This document shows, piece by piece, positions 6,828 to 14,507 of a DNA stretch of 27,864 nt. Origin of the DNA: Lentisphaeria bacterium (GTDB lineage Bacteria > Verrucomicrobiota > Lentisphaeria > Victivallales > UBA1829). The DNA is taken from contig DXVA01000015.1 of NCBI GenBank assembly GCA_019408975.1, positions 1 to 27,864 on the forward strand, given 5' to 3'. Every line of letters begins with the position of its first letter. Within the stretch, counting starts at the first letter, position 1. Below the pieces are notes generated by a model. The model had not been told where the DNA came from and made no database searches. It saw only the letters and a list, made by a program, of their open reading frames with translations. The position numbers were made by a program, and so were the translations under genes.

Positions 6828-7766
6828 TCAATAAGTGAGGATGGCGAAGTTTGCGATCTTGTATTTCGAATGCAGTTCCCCGCGGCTGTTTGCTCCCGCA
6901 TGACCGTCAAGAAAGGCGACATTGCAGAGTTTTGCATGGACTCCCGCCGGTTTTGCATTGTTTGTATTCCTGCAATCCCAGAAATACCAGGGGAAAGGGG
7001 CTGCGCTGGCGGTTCCGTTGGCGGAATCCATGAAATACGGAAAATTTGAGGGGCGTGAATAAGCCGGTTGACTGGTTTTGAATGCTTTGTCAGGATAAAC
7101 TGTTGTCCTGCCTGTACTGTCATAGGCATATTGCGCAATGCCGTAAGTATACATGCTGTTGACCAGTCCATTTTGCAGAATCAATCGAGTGCCCGATTGC
7201 TCTTTGACGGTCGGACATGTCATGTACCTTGCGACATGGAATTCTCCCACTGCGAGATATTTTCCCGGAATATAGCCATGTCTGTATAGCAGAGTGCCGT
7301 AAGCCTGGTAATTTGCATTTCCGGCAGGGGAGTAAATCGCTCCGGCAAGCGGACCGAATGCCCAGCTGTCATTGTCATTGATGTAAAACTGGGCGATCTG
7401 CCCTGCCTGTTTCAGGTTATTCAGGCACGCAATGGATTTTGCCTTGGTGCGTGCCGCGTTGAGCGCCGGAAGCAGCATGGCTGCCAGGATCGCGATGATC
7501 GCAACCACGATGAGGAGCTCTATGAGGGTGAAAATTCTTATTTTCACCCTCGAAGTAAGAACAGAGGAACATGGAACTCTGAAGTAAGAAGGAACGGGGA
7601 AACATTTGAACAATCGAACAATTGAACAATTCAGCAATTGAATGAAGAAAGAAGAAGTGAGGTCAGGGGACTGGCAACGTCCTGCCCTGTCCTGCTGCCG
7701 GAATGAAACATCCCTGTTACAAATTTTCTTCATAGAAAATTTCGTCATGGTGAAAAACCGGTTCAT
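6828..7766 (-). CDS. Type IV pseudopilin (prepilin N-terminal cleavage/methylation domain, H-X9-DG)
   Basis: The core is a classical prepilin: FTLIELL, then a hydrophobic helix VAIIAILAAML and LLPALNAAR. Cleavage would precede Phe79 of the 312-residue reading and leave Glu83 as the +5 glutamate. The globular part ends with HAKLCNVAFLDGH, which fits the H-X9-DG motif of prepilin-processing-associated proteins of this bacterial group. Two starts are possible. The ATG at 7766 has AAGGAG eight bases upstream and overlaps the stop of the glycosidase gene (TAATG), giving a 73-residue leader extension. The GTG at 7547 gives a normal short leader (MKIRI, then the mature protein; about 240 residues) and lies in a perfect hairpin. 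I keep the outer frame because it is open throughout and well initiated, but the short form is the more usual pilin. It probably assembles into a type II secretion-like or pilus structure. Confidence 0.85.
   Translation of the reverse strand: MNRFFTMTKFSMKKICNRDVSFRQQDRAGRCQSPDLTSSFFIQLLNCSIVRLFKCFPVPSYFRVPCSSVLTSRVKIRIFTLIELLIVVAIIAILAAMLLPALNAARTKAKSIACLNNLKQAGQIAQFYINDNDSWAFGPLAGAIYSPAGNANYQAYGTLLYRHGYIPGKYLAVGEFHVARYMTCPTVKEQSGTRLILQNGLVNSMYTYGIAQYAYDSTGRTTVYPDKAFKTSQPAYSRPSNFPYFMDSANGTASAAPFPWYFWDCRNTNNAKPAGVHAKLCNVAFLDGHAGANSRGELHSKYKIANFAILTY
7524..7551 (-). promoter_or_regulatory. Perfect 12-bp hairpin spanning the likely GTG start of the pseudopilin
   Basis: GAGGGTGAAAAT (7524-7535) and ATTTTCACCCTC (7540-7551) are exact inverted repeats with a four-base loop. 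In the mRNA the upstream arm holds the candidate GTG start (7545-7547) and the downstream arm encodes Phe-Thr-Leu of the cleavage region. Such a structure would block initiation unless opened by ribosomes arriving from upstream or by a factor (inference). Confidence 0.5.
7608..7639. repeat. 8-bp tandem repeat within the pseudopilin leader
   Basis: Four consecutive 8-base units: GAACAATC, GAACAATT, GAACAATT and the diverged CAGCAATT. They lie in the stretch between the two possible starts of the pseudopilin. Because the unit is 8 bp, a change in copy number would shift the long reading frame. Confidence 0.6.
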
Positions 7767-9775
7767 TATTTCATCTCCTTGTCATAACTTAAAAGATCGC
7801 TGTCAATATTTTCTGCCCGGAAAAGCCATTTCCCGTTTTTCAATACGGTTTTTCCATATACGGATTGCAGCTGTTCCGGAGCTCCGACTGTGATTTCCGC
7901 TTCGGCTGTTCCGGGGCCCAATGCCACGACTGCCACTCGACGGCTGCCGTTACCATCGGAGAACTCCCACGCGCGGATGTCTCCCTTTATCGTTTTGACC
8001 GGCAGTTTCTTCGCCTGCTTTCCTGACAACAGAAAAGGTTCGAGTTTCCGCAGCATACCGATGCCATGCCGGATGGTTTTCAGGTTCTCCTCCGTATTGC
8101 CGTCAAGTTTTGGATCGGGTTTACACAGCGGTGTATAGGTATAGAACACATAGCCGCGAGGTTCATAGCCTGCCGCCAGCAGGATCATCGAACGGAATTC
8201 GTTTGCAGACGGAAAACGGAAAGTTTCCGCCTGTGCCGTTGCAGGAAAATAACGGCGGAAGTTGAACATCTGCGGGACAATCCAGAATGGAAGACCGGCT
8301 TCCGCAGTTTTCTGCAAATGAGTTTCCATGGACTTGATCGAATGATTGTTTTTGATTGGATAGGGATCGGAGCCGATGATATCCGCCGCGGGACCATAGG
8401 GTTTCATAGACTCGGTGGTATAACCGACCGCTCCTAGAATCCACACCGGATGTTCCGGGTCAAGACGGTTCAGCATATTGCGGCGTTCCGTCATTTCCGG
8501 GATCATCTGGTTCGGCAGTTCGTCGCAGGTGTAATACCCCAGCAGGGCGGGACGGTTGCGGAAGGTTCGCGCCGTTTTTTCTGCGATCGCGGCAGGAGTT
8601 GGTTCCCCGTAAAGGGAAGTGATTGACCATTTGCCCGCGTTCCGGTAAAGATCTTTCAGGGAAAAGATGAGCTTCATATGATTCTTTTCACAATAATCGA
8701 ACACTTCCCCGATCCGTTCCCAGCCTGCTTTCTTTTTGCTGAATCCCATGGAGAGGCTGTTGTAGGGGAGAATGGTGTTGAATCCTGCGTTCCGGATTTT
8801 GTCCAGCTCCCAGGTGAACTGGGCGTTGCAGTAAATTCCGATCGGCAGAAAACGCCTGCCGTTGACTACGGCATATCCCTGTTCGTCGATCCGGCAGGAT
8901 GCCGCGGGCTGTGGCGCCGGGAGTTTTCTGACGGTTAACGGAATAGCGTTTTCTTCCAGTATCAGTTTCCGGGCGGTATCCACCACGGAGATTTTCAATT
9001 CTCCGCCGCCTTCGAGTTTGCCCGGCAACTGCAGCGATGCCTTTCCGTCTCTGATCGGTGCGGACATCCGGTGTCCGTTGAATTCACCGCAGACCGCCAG
9101 CTTTCCGGGCTTGGCGGCATTCATAATGGATTTGCCGTCCCTGCTGAATGCCAGCCGGAGCGTTTTACCGGGAGCGATGATCGACATGGGGGCGTTCAGC
9201 GGGTAGACGGTCCATTTCATGTCCGCCGGAGTGACGATCAGATCGTCATAATAAACTTTGCCGGTACATCCTTTGCCCAGATACAGGGTTATTCCAGTTT
9301 TTTCCGCATTTTCAGGGATTTTCAGATGATTCACCTCGATCCGGGTCCAGTCCGTTGTGCCGCGAAGCCCGTTGGGATACGCTCCTCCGCGAATCCATTT
9401 CCCGTTTTTGTCGGAGAACTCCACTGCGAAAGTGCCTCCGCGACGGTCGCCGCCTTTCACATCTTCACTGCGGATCATGATGCTGAAATTGTAAATTCGT
9501 CCCGGCTTCAACCGCAGAGACTGGCTGGATAACTGGTACTCCTCCGGATTGCTGCGTTCCAGAAGAAGCCCTCCTGACGCCACTGTCCCGAATCCGCGCT
9601 CCACCTTGGCTTTTCCTTTCAATTTCCAGCCCTTGGCGCCTTCTTCAAAGGACGGATTGATCACTGGCGGAACCGGTGTCTTTTCCGTTTCCGATTTTTC
9701 ATATTGGCTCAGGTCAATTCCCGCGGCGAACAGTGTGATCATCCACATTGCCGACATACAAAATAATTTACTCAT
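7766..9775 (-). CDS. Secreted glycoside hydrolase-like TIM-barrel protein with N-terminal carbohydrate-binding domain
   Basis: A 669-residue exported protein. Start: the ATG at 9775 lies five bases after GAAAGGAG; a GTG 15 bases upstream overlaps that ribosome site and is rejected. Residues 1-19 are a signal peptide. Residues about 35-180 look like a CBM4/9-type jelly roll, beginning NPSFEEGAKGW and ending KVYYDDL. A linker beta-domain follows (about 185-285), then a TIM barrel (about 300-590) with GRRFLPIGIY at its start and GYYTCDELPNQ, whose Glu419 is the likely acid/base. A C-terminal beta-sandwich closes it. The barrel resembles GH5/GH42-clan enzymes of Lentisphaerota, but I cannot assign a family. 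Only 42 bp separate it from the regulator upstream, and it overlaps the pseudopilin downstream, so the three form one operon. Confidence 0.75.
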   Translation of the reverse strand: MSKLFCMSAMWMITLFAAGIDLSQYEKSETEKTPVPPVINPSFEEGAKGWKLKGKAKVERGFGTVASGGLLLERSNPEEYQLSSQSLRLKPGRIYNFSIMIRSEDVKGGDRRGGTFAVEFSDKNGKWIRGGAYPNGLRGTTDWTRIEVNHLKIPENAEKTGITLYLGKGCTGKVYYDDLIVTPADMKWTVYPLNAPMSIIAPGKTLRLAFSRDGKSIMNAAKPGKLAVCGEFNGHRMSAPIRDGKASLQLPGKLEGGGELKISVVDTARKLILEENAIPLTVRKLPAPQPAASCRIDEQGYAVVNGRRFLPIGIYCNAQFTWELDKIRNAGFNTILPYNSLSMGFSKKKAGWERIGEVFDYCEKNHMKLIFSLKDLYRNAGKWSITSLYGEPTPAAIAEKTARTFRNRPALLGYYTCDELPNQMIPEMTERRNMLNRLDPEHPVWILGAVGYTTESMKPYGPAADIIGSDPYPIKNNHSIKSMETHLQKTAEAGLPFWIVPQMFNFRRYFPATAQAETFRFPSANEFRSMILLAAGYEPRGYVFYTYTPLCKPDPKLDGNTEENLKTIRHGIGMLRKLEPFLLSGKQAKKLPVKTIKGDIRAWEFSDGNGSRRVAVVALGPGTAEAEITVGAPEQLQSVYGKTVLKNGKWLFRAENIDSDLLSYDKEMK

Positions 9776-9780
9776 AAAAA

Positions 9781-9788
9781 CTCCTTTC
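9781..9788 (-). promoter_or_regulatory. Ribosome binding site deciding the start of the secreted glycosidase
   Basis: GAAAGGAG, five bases before the ATG at 9773-9775. It fixes the start and excludes the GTG that overlaps it. Confidence 0.8.
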
Positions 9789-9817
9789 ACTTGAATTCTG
9801 TTCCATTATGTATGATT

Positions 9818-10864
9818 TCATTTCGCTTCCGGCAGCTCCTGCATGAATCTCGGAAAATACGGCACTTTGCGATGAATCATTTCTGCGGGTTTTGTTTTCA
9901 TGACTTCCCGCAGGACTTCATAGACTGTCTGCCAGTATTCCTCTTCCCTGATTTTTTCCAATGGGATGAAGTGCCCCTCCTGCTGCCAGTGAGACAGATA
10001 AGAGACCAGTTTGACTTTTCTGTGCAGTCCCATTTTCTTCAGTTCCTGATAAGTGCCTTCCGCCTCGGCGTGCCAGCAAAGCAATATTTCCGGCGGAGTG
10101 TCCGCGCACAGATAGCGGGTGTGCTGTTCCCACGCATTCAGGGAATGCCCCGGCATGACGTTTTCACGGTATTCCGGAAAAGCAATATCGTATTTCCGGC
10201 GGATTTGTTCCCAGTTCTTATCCGCATACTCCTGGTATCCCTCAAGCGGCGCTTTGAACTGCAACGCAATCCGGCGGTATCCTTTTTCAACGATCTTCCC
10301 GATGACAAAATCAATGGAGGAAAAAGTATCATATTCCACGACGTGTACCGGCAGATTCCCCGCATGATGCCGCGCTACTCCCGCAATTCCCGCACGGTGA
10401 ACGGTCCGGGCGAGTTCCGCAGTCAGGGTTCCATACCCGAAGACCAACCCGTCGATCGGCTGTTTCTCCCAGAAATCCATATCCTGCCGCAGCCGCTTGT
10501 TGCGCCCGTCCAGAAACAGCATATTGTAACTGTCCCGTGCCAGACATCGGTGAATCAACTGGAAAAAATCGTGGGTGACATCGGTCATTTCCGCACTGCC
10601 GGAGCATAAGAAACCCCAGGCATAATACCGTTCCCGCACTGCTGATGCATGGTTGATGGCGGAACCGCGGGGACCGGGAGAGACCAGTCCGCTCAGGATC
10701 AAAGGTTTGACCGCTTTGCTGATCGTTTGCAGTGAGACCTGATATTCCTTCATCAGCGCCCGCAGCGGCGGCAGTTTTTCACGGTAATATCCTCCCGTGA
10801 TCCGCTGCTCCAGTTCCGCCGTTATTTTAGTGTGTTTTGTTTCGATCAACATCCAGTTGCGCAT
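9818..10864 (-). CDS. GntR-type winged helix / LacI-type sugar-sensing transcriptional regulator
   Basis: A 348-residue hybrid regulator. Residues about 10-72 form a GntR-like winged helix: LPPLRALMKEYQVSLQTISKA is the recognition region, followed by the wing GLVSPGPRGSAI. The rest (about 80-345) resembles the periplasmic-binding-protein fold of LacI regulators, seen in DGLVFGYGTLTAELARTV and KGYRRIAL. This is the AraR-like architecture, in which a sugar releases the protein from DNA. It is first in an operon with the secreted glycosidase and the pseudopilin and probably senses the product of that glycosidase. Its promoter is flanked by three copies of one operator motif, so it very likely represses itself and the whole operon. 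No clear Shine-Dalgarno precedes the ATG. Confidence 0.85.
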   Translation of the reverse strand: MRNWMLIETKHTKITAELEQRITGGYYREKLPPLRALMKEYQVSLQTISKAVKPLILSGLVSPGPRGSAINHASAVRERYYAWGFLCSGSAEMTDVTHDFFQLIHRCLARDSYNMLFLDGRNKRLRQDMDFWEKQPIDGLVFGYGTLTAELARTVHRAGIAGVARHHAGNLPVHVVEYDTFSSIDFVIGKIVEKGYRRIALQFKAPLEGYQEYADKNWEQIRRKYDIAFPEYRENVMPGHSLNAWEQHTRYLCADTPPEILLCWHAEAEGTYQELKKMGLHRKVKLVSYLSHWQQEGHFIPLEKIREEEYWQTVYEVLREVMKTKPAEMIHRKVPYFPRFMQELPEAK

Positions 10865-10894
10865 CCGTTTTTTACATAGTTGCTTCTTGCAATA

Positions 10895-10963
10895 CAGTGT
10901 TCTATAGTCTGTTCTATATTAAATTATACAACAAACTGAGAAAACCGCAAGTATAGAACACTG
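10895..10963 (-). promoter_or_regulatory. Promoter flanked by three operator copies (TGTTCTATA) for the GntR/LacI operon
   Basis: On the minus strand TTGCGG (10950-10945), 16 bases, then a perfect TATAAT (10928-10923). CAGTGTTCTATA (10895-10906) and TATAGAACACTG (10952-10963) are an exact 12-bp inverted pair. A third copy, TGTTCTATA (10910-10918), repeats the first at 12-bp spacing. One site lies just upstream of the -35, one on the expected transcription start and one just beyond it. This suits repression by the regulator encoded immediately downstream. Confidence 0.7.
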
Positions 10964-11000
10964 AAAAAAAGCATTTTTTTATTTATGGTAAAAAGGAGCG

Positions 11001-12371
11001 TTACACATCTGCGGGATGGATAATACGGTCGGCAACGGCTTTCAATGCTTCTTCTTTTGTTGAGACGATCCCGTCGAGCTGGAGATCTGCGGCATACTTC
11101 AGCAGGAATCCGACTTTGGGGCCGGGCAGGACACCGAGCGCAAGAATGTCGGCGCCGGTCAGGAACGGTTTCGGGACGGCATCCGTGTGCGAGGATTCCA
11201 ACTGATGCATCCGGTCAAGCAGCAGGAGATAGTTGTCCAGCTTGCCGTGGCAGGAAATGCAGTCGATCCGGTGAAGCTCCAGTTCCAGCGGGAAGTTCTG
11301 GTCGGCAATGAGCCGCCGCCATTTTGCCGTCCGCATTTTGTCGACCTGCGCAAAACGCATGTGATTGCGGACTGCCGCCGTAATGCTTTCCGTCATCCTG
11401 TAAGGCATCTTCAGCCGCCGCAGGATTGTTTCCGCCATTTCCGCGCCTTTTTCCTCATGGGAGAAAAAATGGACGCGCCCGTCTTCCCTGACTCCACGGC
11501 AGGACGGTTTTCCCACATCATGAAGCAGAACCGACCAGCCGAGTTCCGGCGACGGATATGCGATATGGGAGAGCATCAGCATGGTGTGTTCAAAGACATC
11601 GCCTTCGGGGTGGAATTCGGGCGGCTGTTCCACGCCGCGCATGGCGTCGATTTCCGGGAGGAGGACTTTCAAAATACCGAGTTCCGCCGCCAGACGGAAT
11701 GCCCGGTCCGGCATCGGACTGCACAGAATCCGCGTGAACTCGTCCCGCACCCGTTCCGAGGAGAGAAAACGCAGTTTATGGGCGAGTTCCCTGATTGCGG
11801 ACATTGCCGTCTTGTCGAGTTCCAGTTGCAGGCGGACCGCAAAGCGGATTGCGCGGAGCATCCGCAGGTAATCTTCCGAAAAACGGACGACGGGATCTCC
11901 GATTGTGCGGAGAACTCCCCGCCGGAGATCGTCATAACCGCCGGTGCAGTCGATGAGTATTTCTTTTTCAGGATCAAGGAGCATGGCGTTGATCGTGAAG
12001 TCGCGCCGGGCGACGTCCTCCTGCGGCGTTTTGCTGAAACGCAGAGTCTCCGGGCGCCGCCCGTCCTCGTAATCGCGCTCCTCGCGGAATGTGGCGACCT
12101 CGAAGTTCATGGAGTCCGCGACCACCGTGACGACGCCGAACGATGCGCCGAGCGGGATGGAGCGGGGAAACAGCTTCATGATCTCCGCGGGCACCGCATT
12201 GGTCGTAATGTCGTAATCCTTCGGGAGCTTTCCGAGGCAGAGATCGCGGACTGCGCCGCCGACGATATACGCTTCAAATCCGGCATTGCGCAGTTCCGCA
12301 ACGATTCCCGCCGCGGCGGAAAACATGCGGCGTTCCCGGATATTCCTGTTGATTTTGAAAGGTATTTGCAT
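11001..12371 (-). CDS. cca: Class II CCA-adding tRNA nucleotidyltransferase / poly(A) polymerase family, with HD domain
   Basis: A 456-residue class II nucleotidyltransferase. The N-terminal catalytic head has GGAVRDLCLGK (38-48) and the metal-binding DYD (52-54). RRDFTINAML (122-131) and LRAIRFAVRLQLELD complete the family signature. From about residue 255 an HD phosphohydrolase domain is present, with His262, the HD pair 284-285 (LLHDVGKP) and His305 in FSHEEKGAEM. It adds or repairs the CCA end of tRNAs; the family also contains A-adding, CC-adding and poly(A) polymerase forms, which cannot be separated by eye. A weak GGAAG lies nine bases before the ATG. It is transcribed away from nadD. 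Confidence 0.88.
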   Translation of the reverse strand: MQIPFKINRNIRERRMFSAAAGIVAELRNAGFEAYIVGGAVRDLCLGKLPKDYDITTNAVPAEIMKLFPRSIPLGASFGVVTVVADSMNFEVATFREERDYEDGRRPETLRFSKTPQEDVARRDFTINAMLLDPEKEILIDCTGGYDDLRRGVLRTIGDPVVRFSEDYLRMLRAIRFAVRLQLELDKTAMSAIRELAHKLRFLSSERVRDEFTRILCSPMPDRAFRLAAELGILKVLLPEIDAMRGVEQPPEFHPEGDVFEHTMLMLSHIAYPSPELGWSVLLHDVGKPSCRGVREDGRVHFFSHEEKGAEMAETILRRLKMPYRMTESITAAVRNHMRFAQVDKMRTAKWRRLIADQNFPLELELHRIDCISCHGKLDNYLLLLDRMHQLESSHTDAVPKPFLTGADILALGVLPGPKVGFLLKYAADLQLDGIVSTKEEALKAVADRIIHPADV

Positions 12372-12452
12372 AAAAAATCACTTCCGGCATTTGAGTTTCT
12401 CTCTTTTCATGCTTAAATATGGACTGGAAAACAGAATTTGCAAGAGGATTTC

Positions 12453-13070
12453 ATGAAAATAGCATTCTTCGGCGGGACTTTCGATCCGGTTCACAACGGG
12501 CATCTCGCATTGGCAAAGCTGGTGCTGGAGCACCGTTCAGCCGGGCGGATTCTGTTTGTCCCCGCTCCGAATCCGCCGCATAAGACGGACCGGGAGATCA
12601 CTCCGTTTGAAGTCCGTTATGAAATGCTGGCTCTGGCTCTGGAGGGGAAAGGGGAGGGTTTTGCCCTCTCCGACATCGAAAAACGGCGTTCGGGGCGTTC
12701 TTATACGATAGATACTTTGAATCAGTTGTCGAAATTATATGAATATGATGATATATTACTGCTGATCGGGGAAGACAGTCTCCGGCAGCTCCATTCGTGG
12801 AGACAGTGCCATGAGATTGTCCGCCGCTTCGGGATCATTGCTTATCCGCGCGGAGAGGAGCCGGTTTCGCGGGAGGAGTTGAGGCGGTACTGGGCGGAGG
12901 AGGAAACGGAGAAACTGTTGAGTGCAGTCCTTCCCTCGGCGCCCTGTTTTCCGGTATCTTCCACGGAGATTCGCGGGATGATCCGGCGGGGGGAATGGGA
13001 GAAGGCGGAGGCTCTGCTTCCGCCACCGGTCATGAACTTTATCAGAAAAAACGGTGTCTATACAAAATAA
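12453..13070 (+). CDS. nadD: Nicotinate-nucleotide adenylyltransferase
   Basis: A 205-residue enzyme of NAD synthesis that adenylates nicotinate mononucleotide to deamido-NAD. The nucleotidyltransferase signature GGTFDPVHNGH (7-17) contains the HxGH motif. LLIGEDSLRQLHSW and the C-terminal SSTEIRGMIRRGEW (STxxR type) complete the family pattern. The ATG at 12453 is preceded by AAGAGGA; an upstream in-frame TTG at 12438 is less likely. It is followed 16 bp later by rsfS, a pairing common across bacteria. Confidence 0.95.
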   Translation: MKIAFFGGTFDPVHNGHLALAKLVLEHRSAGRILFVPAPNPPHKTDREITPFEVRYEMLALALEGKGEGFALSDIEKRRSGRSYTIDTLNQLSKLYEYDDILLLIGEDSLRQLHSWRQCHEIVRRFGIIAYPRGEEPVSREELRRYWAEEETEKLLSAVLPSAPCFPVSSTEIRGMIRRGEWEKAEALLPPPVMNFIRKNGVYTK

Positions 13071-13086
13071 CCTCAGGAGGGGAATC

Positions 13087-13539
13087 ATGGCAGAAGCAGG
13101 AACGGCAAAGAAGACGGCAGGGAAAAAGGAAACGCCTGAAGAAAAACTCGCAAAAGTCTGCGAGGAAATTGCGTATGACAGGAAAGCGGAGAACATCATC
13201 CGTCTCGACCTGAAAGAATATTCGGCGGTCAGCGATTATTTCGTGCTTTGCACCGCGACTTCCGAACCGCATATCCGCGCCGTCGCCGAACGCATCCAGC
13301 GCGATGTGCTTGAACAGCTTAAAATCAAGCCGCTCCATGTGGACGGTTCCCCGGAAAGCCGCTGGATGATCGTGGATTTTGGTTCCGTGATGGTTCACGT
13401 CATGGACGAGGATACCCGTTCCCTGTATCAGTTGGAAAGTCTCTGGGGCGATGCGCCGAAGTCCGATGCGATCAAACGCATCGAGGCGAAGGCGAAACGG
13501 AAAGCCGCCGCGGACAAGAAAAAACAGAAAGAAGCATAA
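13087..13539 (+). CDS. rsfS: Ribosomal silencing factor RsfS
   Basis: A 150-residue protein of the RsfS/Iojap family, which binds ribosomal protein uL14 and prevents subunit joining when nutrients are low. The core DLKEYSAVSDYFVLCTATSEPHI, then HVDGSPESRWMIVDFGSVMVHVM, is characteristic. The ends are extra: a Lys/Glu-rich leader of about 25 residues and a Lys/Ala-rich tail of about 20, which look disordered. AGGAGGGG ends five bases or so before the ATG at 13087; an in-frame ATG at 13054 lies inside nadD and lacks such a site. Probably co-transcribed with nadD and the unknown gene downstream. Confidence 0.92.
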   Translation: MAEAGTAKKTAGKKETPEEKLAKVCEEIAYDRKAENIIRLDLKEYSAVSDYFVLCTATSEPHIRAVAERIQRDVLEQLKIKPLHVDGSPESRWMIVDFGSVMVHVMDEDTRSLYQLESLWGDAPKSDAIKRIEAKAKRKAAADKKKQKEA

Positions 13540-13545
13540 CACTCC

Positions 13546-14178
13546 ATGCCCGGACCTTTGAAAGACTACTGGACCGAGTTCGACTGGGAAGCCGAACTCA
13601 AGAAAGACGATGCGCGGATCAGCACTTACATGCAGGAACTCCCCCGCTATATTGACCTGCCTTCGGAAGACGCGGTGATCATGAAGCATATTCAGGATAA
13701 ACCCGAGCTCGTCCCTTTCGGAGGAGATTATAAGAACTCATCCCTTGCGGGGCTGTTTGAAAATACGGATTACGAGGAGGACATCACGTTCAGCGAAGAA
13801 TGGCAGAAACGTGACGGTTCCGATTTTTATATCGTGCTCGGACGTCTTTCAAAACTCTGGGCACAGTATTTCGCTTCGCTCGGCGGACGCGGGGAGACCG
13901 TCGGCGGAATGCGCATCCTTTGTTTCTACGGCAAACTTATGGCGCGCTGCGCGGACATCATCGACATGGAGGAGGATGAATATCCCGCACTCCGTGTGGC
14001 GATCATGAAACGCCTGCTTGCCGATGTGAATCTTCTGCTGGGAGAGTTCCGTCTTTTCGGTTCAAAGTTTCCTGCTTCGCGGGCAAAAACCGATTTTCAT
14101 TTCGAACATGTCATTGTCCTGCGTGAAAAAATGCTGACTCTGCTGGAGAAGTACCGTTCCGGCAAAAATGAAAAGTGA
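13546..14178 (+). CDS. Conserved-looking hypothetical protein, soluble, 210 residues
   Basis: I do not recognise this protein. It has no signal peptide or membrane segment and is acidic in the first half (FDWEAELKKDD, NTDYEEDITFSEEW). The second half reads as long amphipathic helices (ALRVAIMKRLLADVNLLLGEF). It begins six bases after rsfS without a clear Shine-Dalgarno and probably relies on coupling. The position after nadD-rsfS suggests a housekeeping rather than accessory role, but no function can be assigned. Confidence 0.7.
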   Translation: MPGPLKDYWTEFDWEAELKKDDARISTYMQELPRYIDLPSEDAVIMKHIQDKPELVPFGGDYKNSSLAGLFENTDYEEDITFSEEWQKRDGSDFYIVLGRLSKLWAQYFASLGGRGETVGGMRILCFYGKLMARCADIIDMEEDEYPALRVAIMKRLLADVNLLLGEFRLFGSKFPASRAKTDFHFEHVIVLREKMLTLLEKYRSGKNEK

Positions 14179-14342
14179 AACGGGGGAAACACCGGAAGCT
14201 TTTTATTGTTGTGTCAAGATTGCCGGAACCCCGTCAGGAAGAAAGAAAAGATTCAGTTCAACTGTTTTTCATAAAGGCGCTGTCTGCCCGGTTCCGGAGT
14301 TCCGGCAGAGGCGCCGCATTTTTTCCGTATTTCAAAGATGGT

Positions 14343-14507
14343 TCATTGCTCCCTGTTTATAACCGGAGCGGTTGATTTCCACGCGATGAAATCCCCGGCG
14401 AAGAAATTGTTGCCGTATCTCCGGTTCAAGCCGGAAAATGCGATTCCCGGAGGAGCATATGTCCGCAGAATCTCCGCAAGACGAAACTCTTCCGGCAGAG
14501 GTCTCAT
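14343..14507 (-). CDS. Small hypothetical protein, 54 residues, coupled to the glycosyltransferase; possibly a truncated gene
   Basis: The ATG at 14507 overlaps the glycosyltransferase stop as ATGA, with GGCGGAAAA upstream. The product starts MRPLPEEFRLAEILRTYAPP and ends APVINREQ, with protein-like composition. After its stop, another minus-strand frame stays open for about 30 codons (GSNEPSLKYGK onward, to about 14255), so this may be the front of a longer gene broken by a frameshift. No family recognised. The antisense strand has a competing small ORF (14175-14375, GTG start), so the region needs care. Confidence 0.4.
   Translation of the reverse strand: MRPLPEEFRLAEILRTYAPPGIAFSGLNRRYGNNFFAGDFIAWKSTAPVINREQ

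Noticed and set aside
10964..10980. A7-GCA-T7 palindrome after the cca gene as an intrinsic terminator
   Set aside because: The stem is only A-T pairs and would be unstable; it lies next to the operator cluster and may be part of that control region instead.
14221..14304. GCCGGAAC / GTTCCGGC inverted repeat downstream of the 210-residue gene
   Set aside because: The loop is about 70 bases and no T-run follows, so a terminator is not supported.
14175..14375. 66-residue plus-strand ORF with a GTG start overlapping the stop of the 210-residue gene (GTGA)
   Set aside because: The coupling is suggestive, but the product is basic without recognisable features and overlaps the minus-strand small ORF that I prefer; left as an open alternative.
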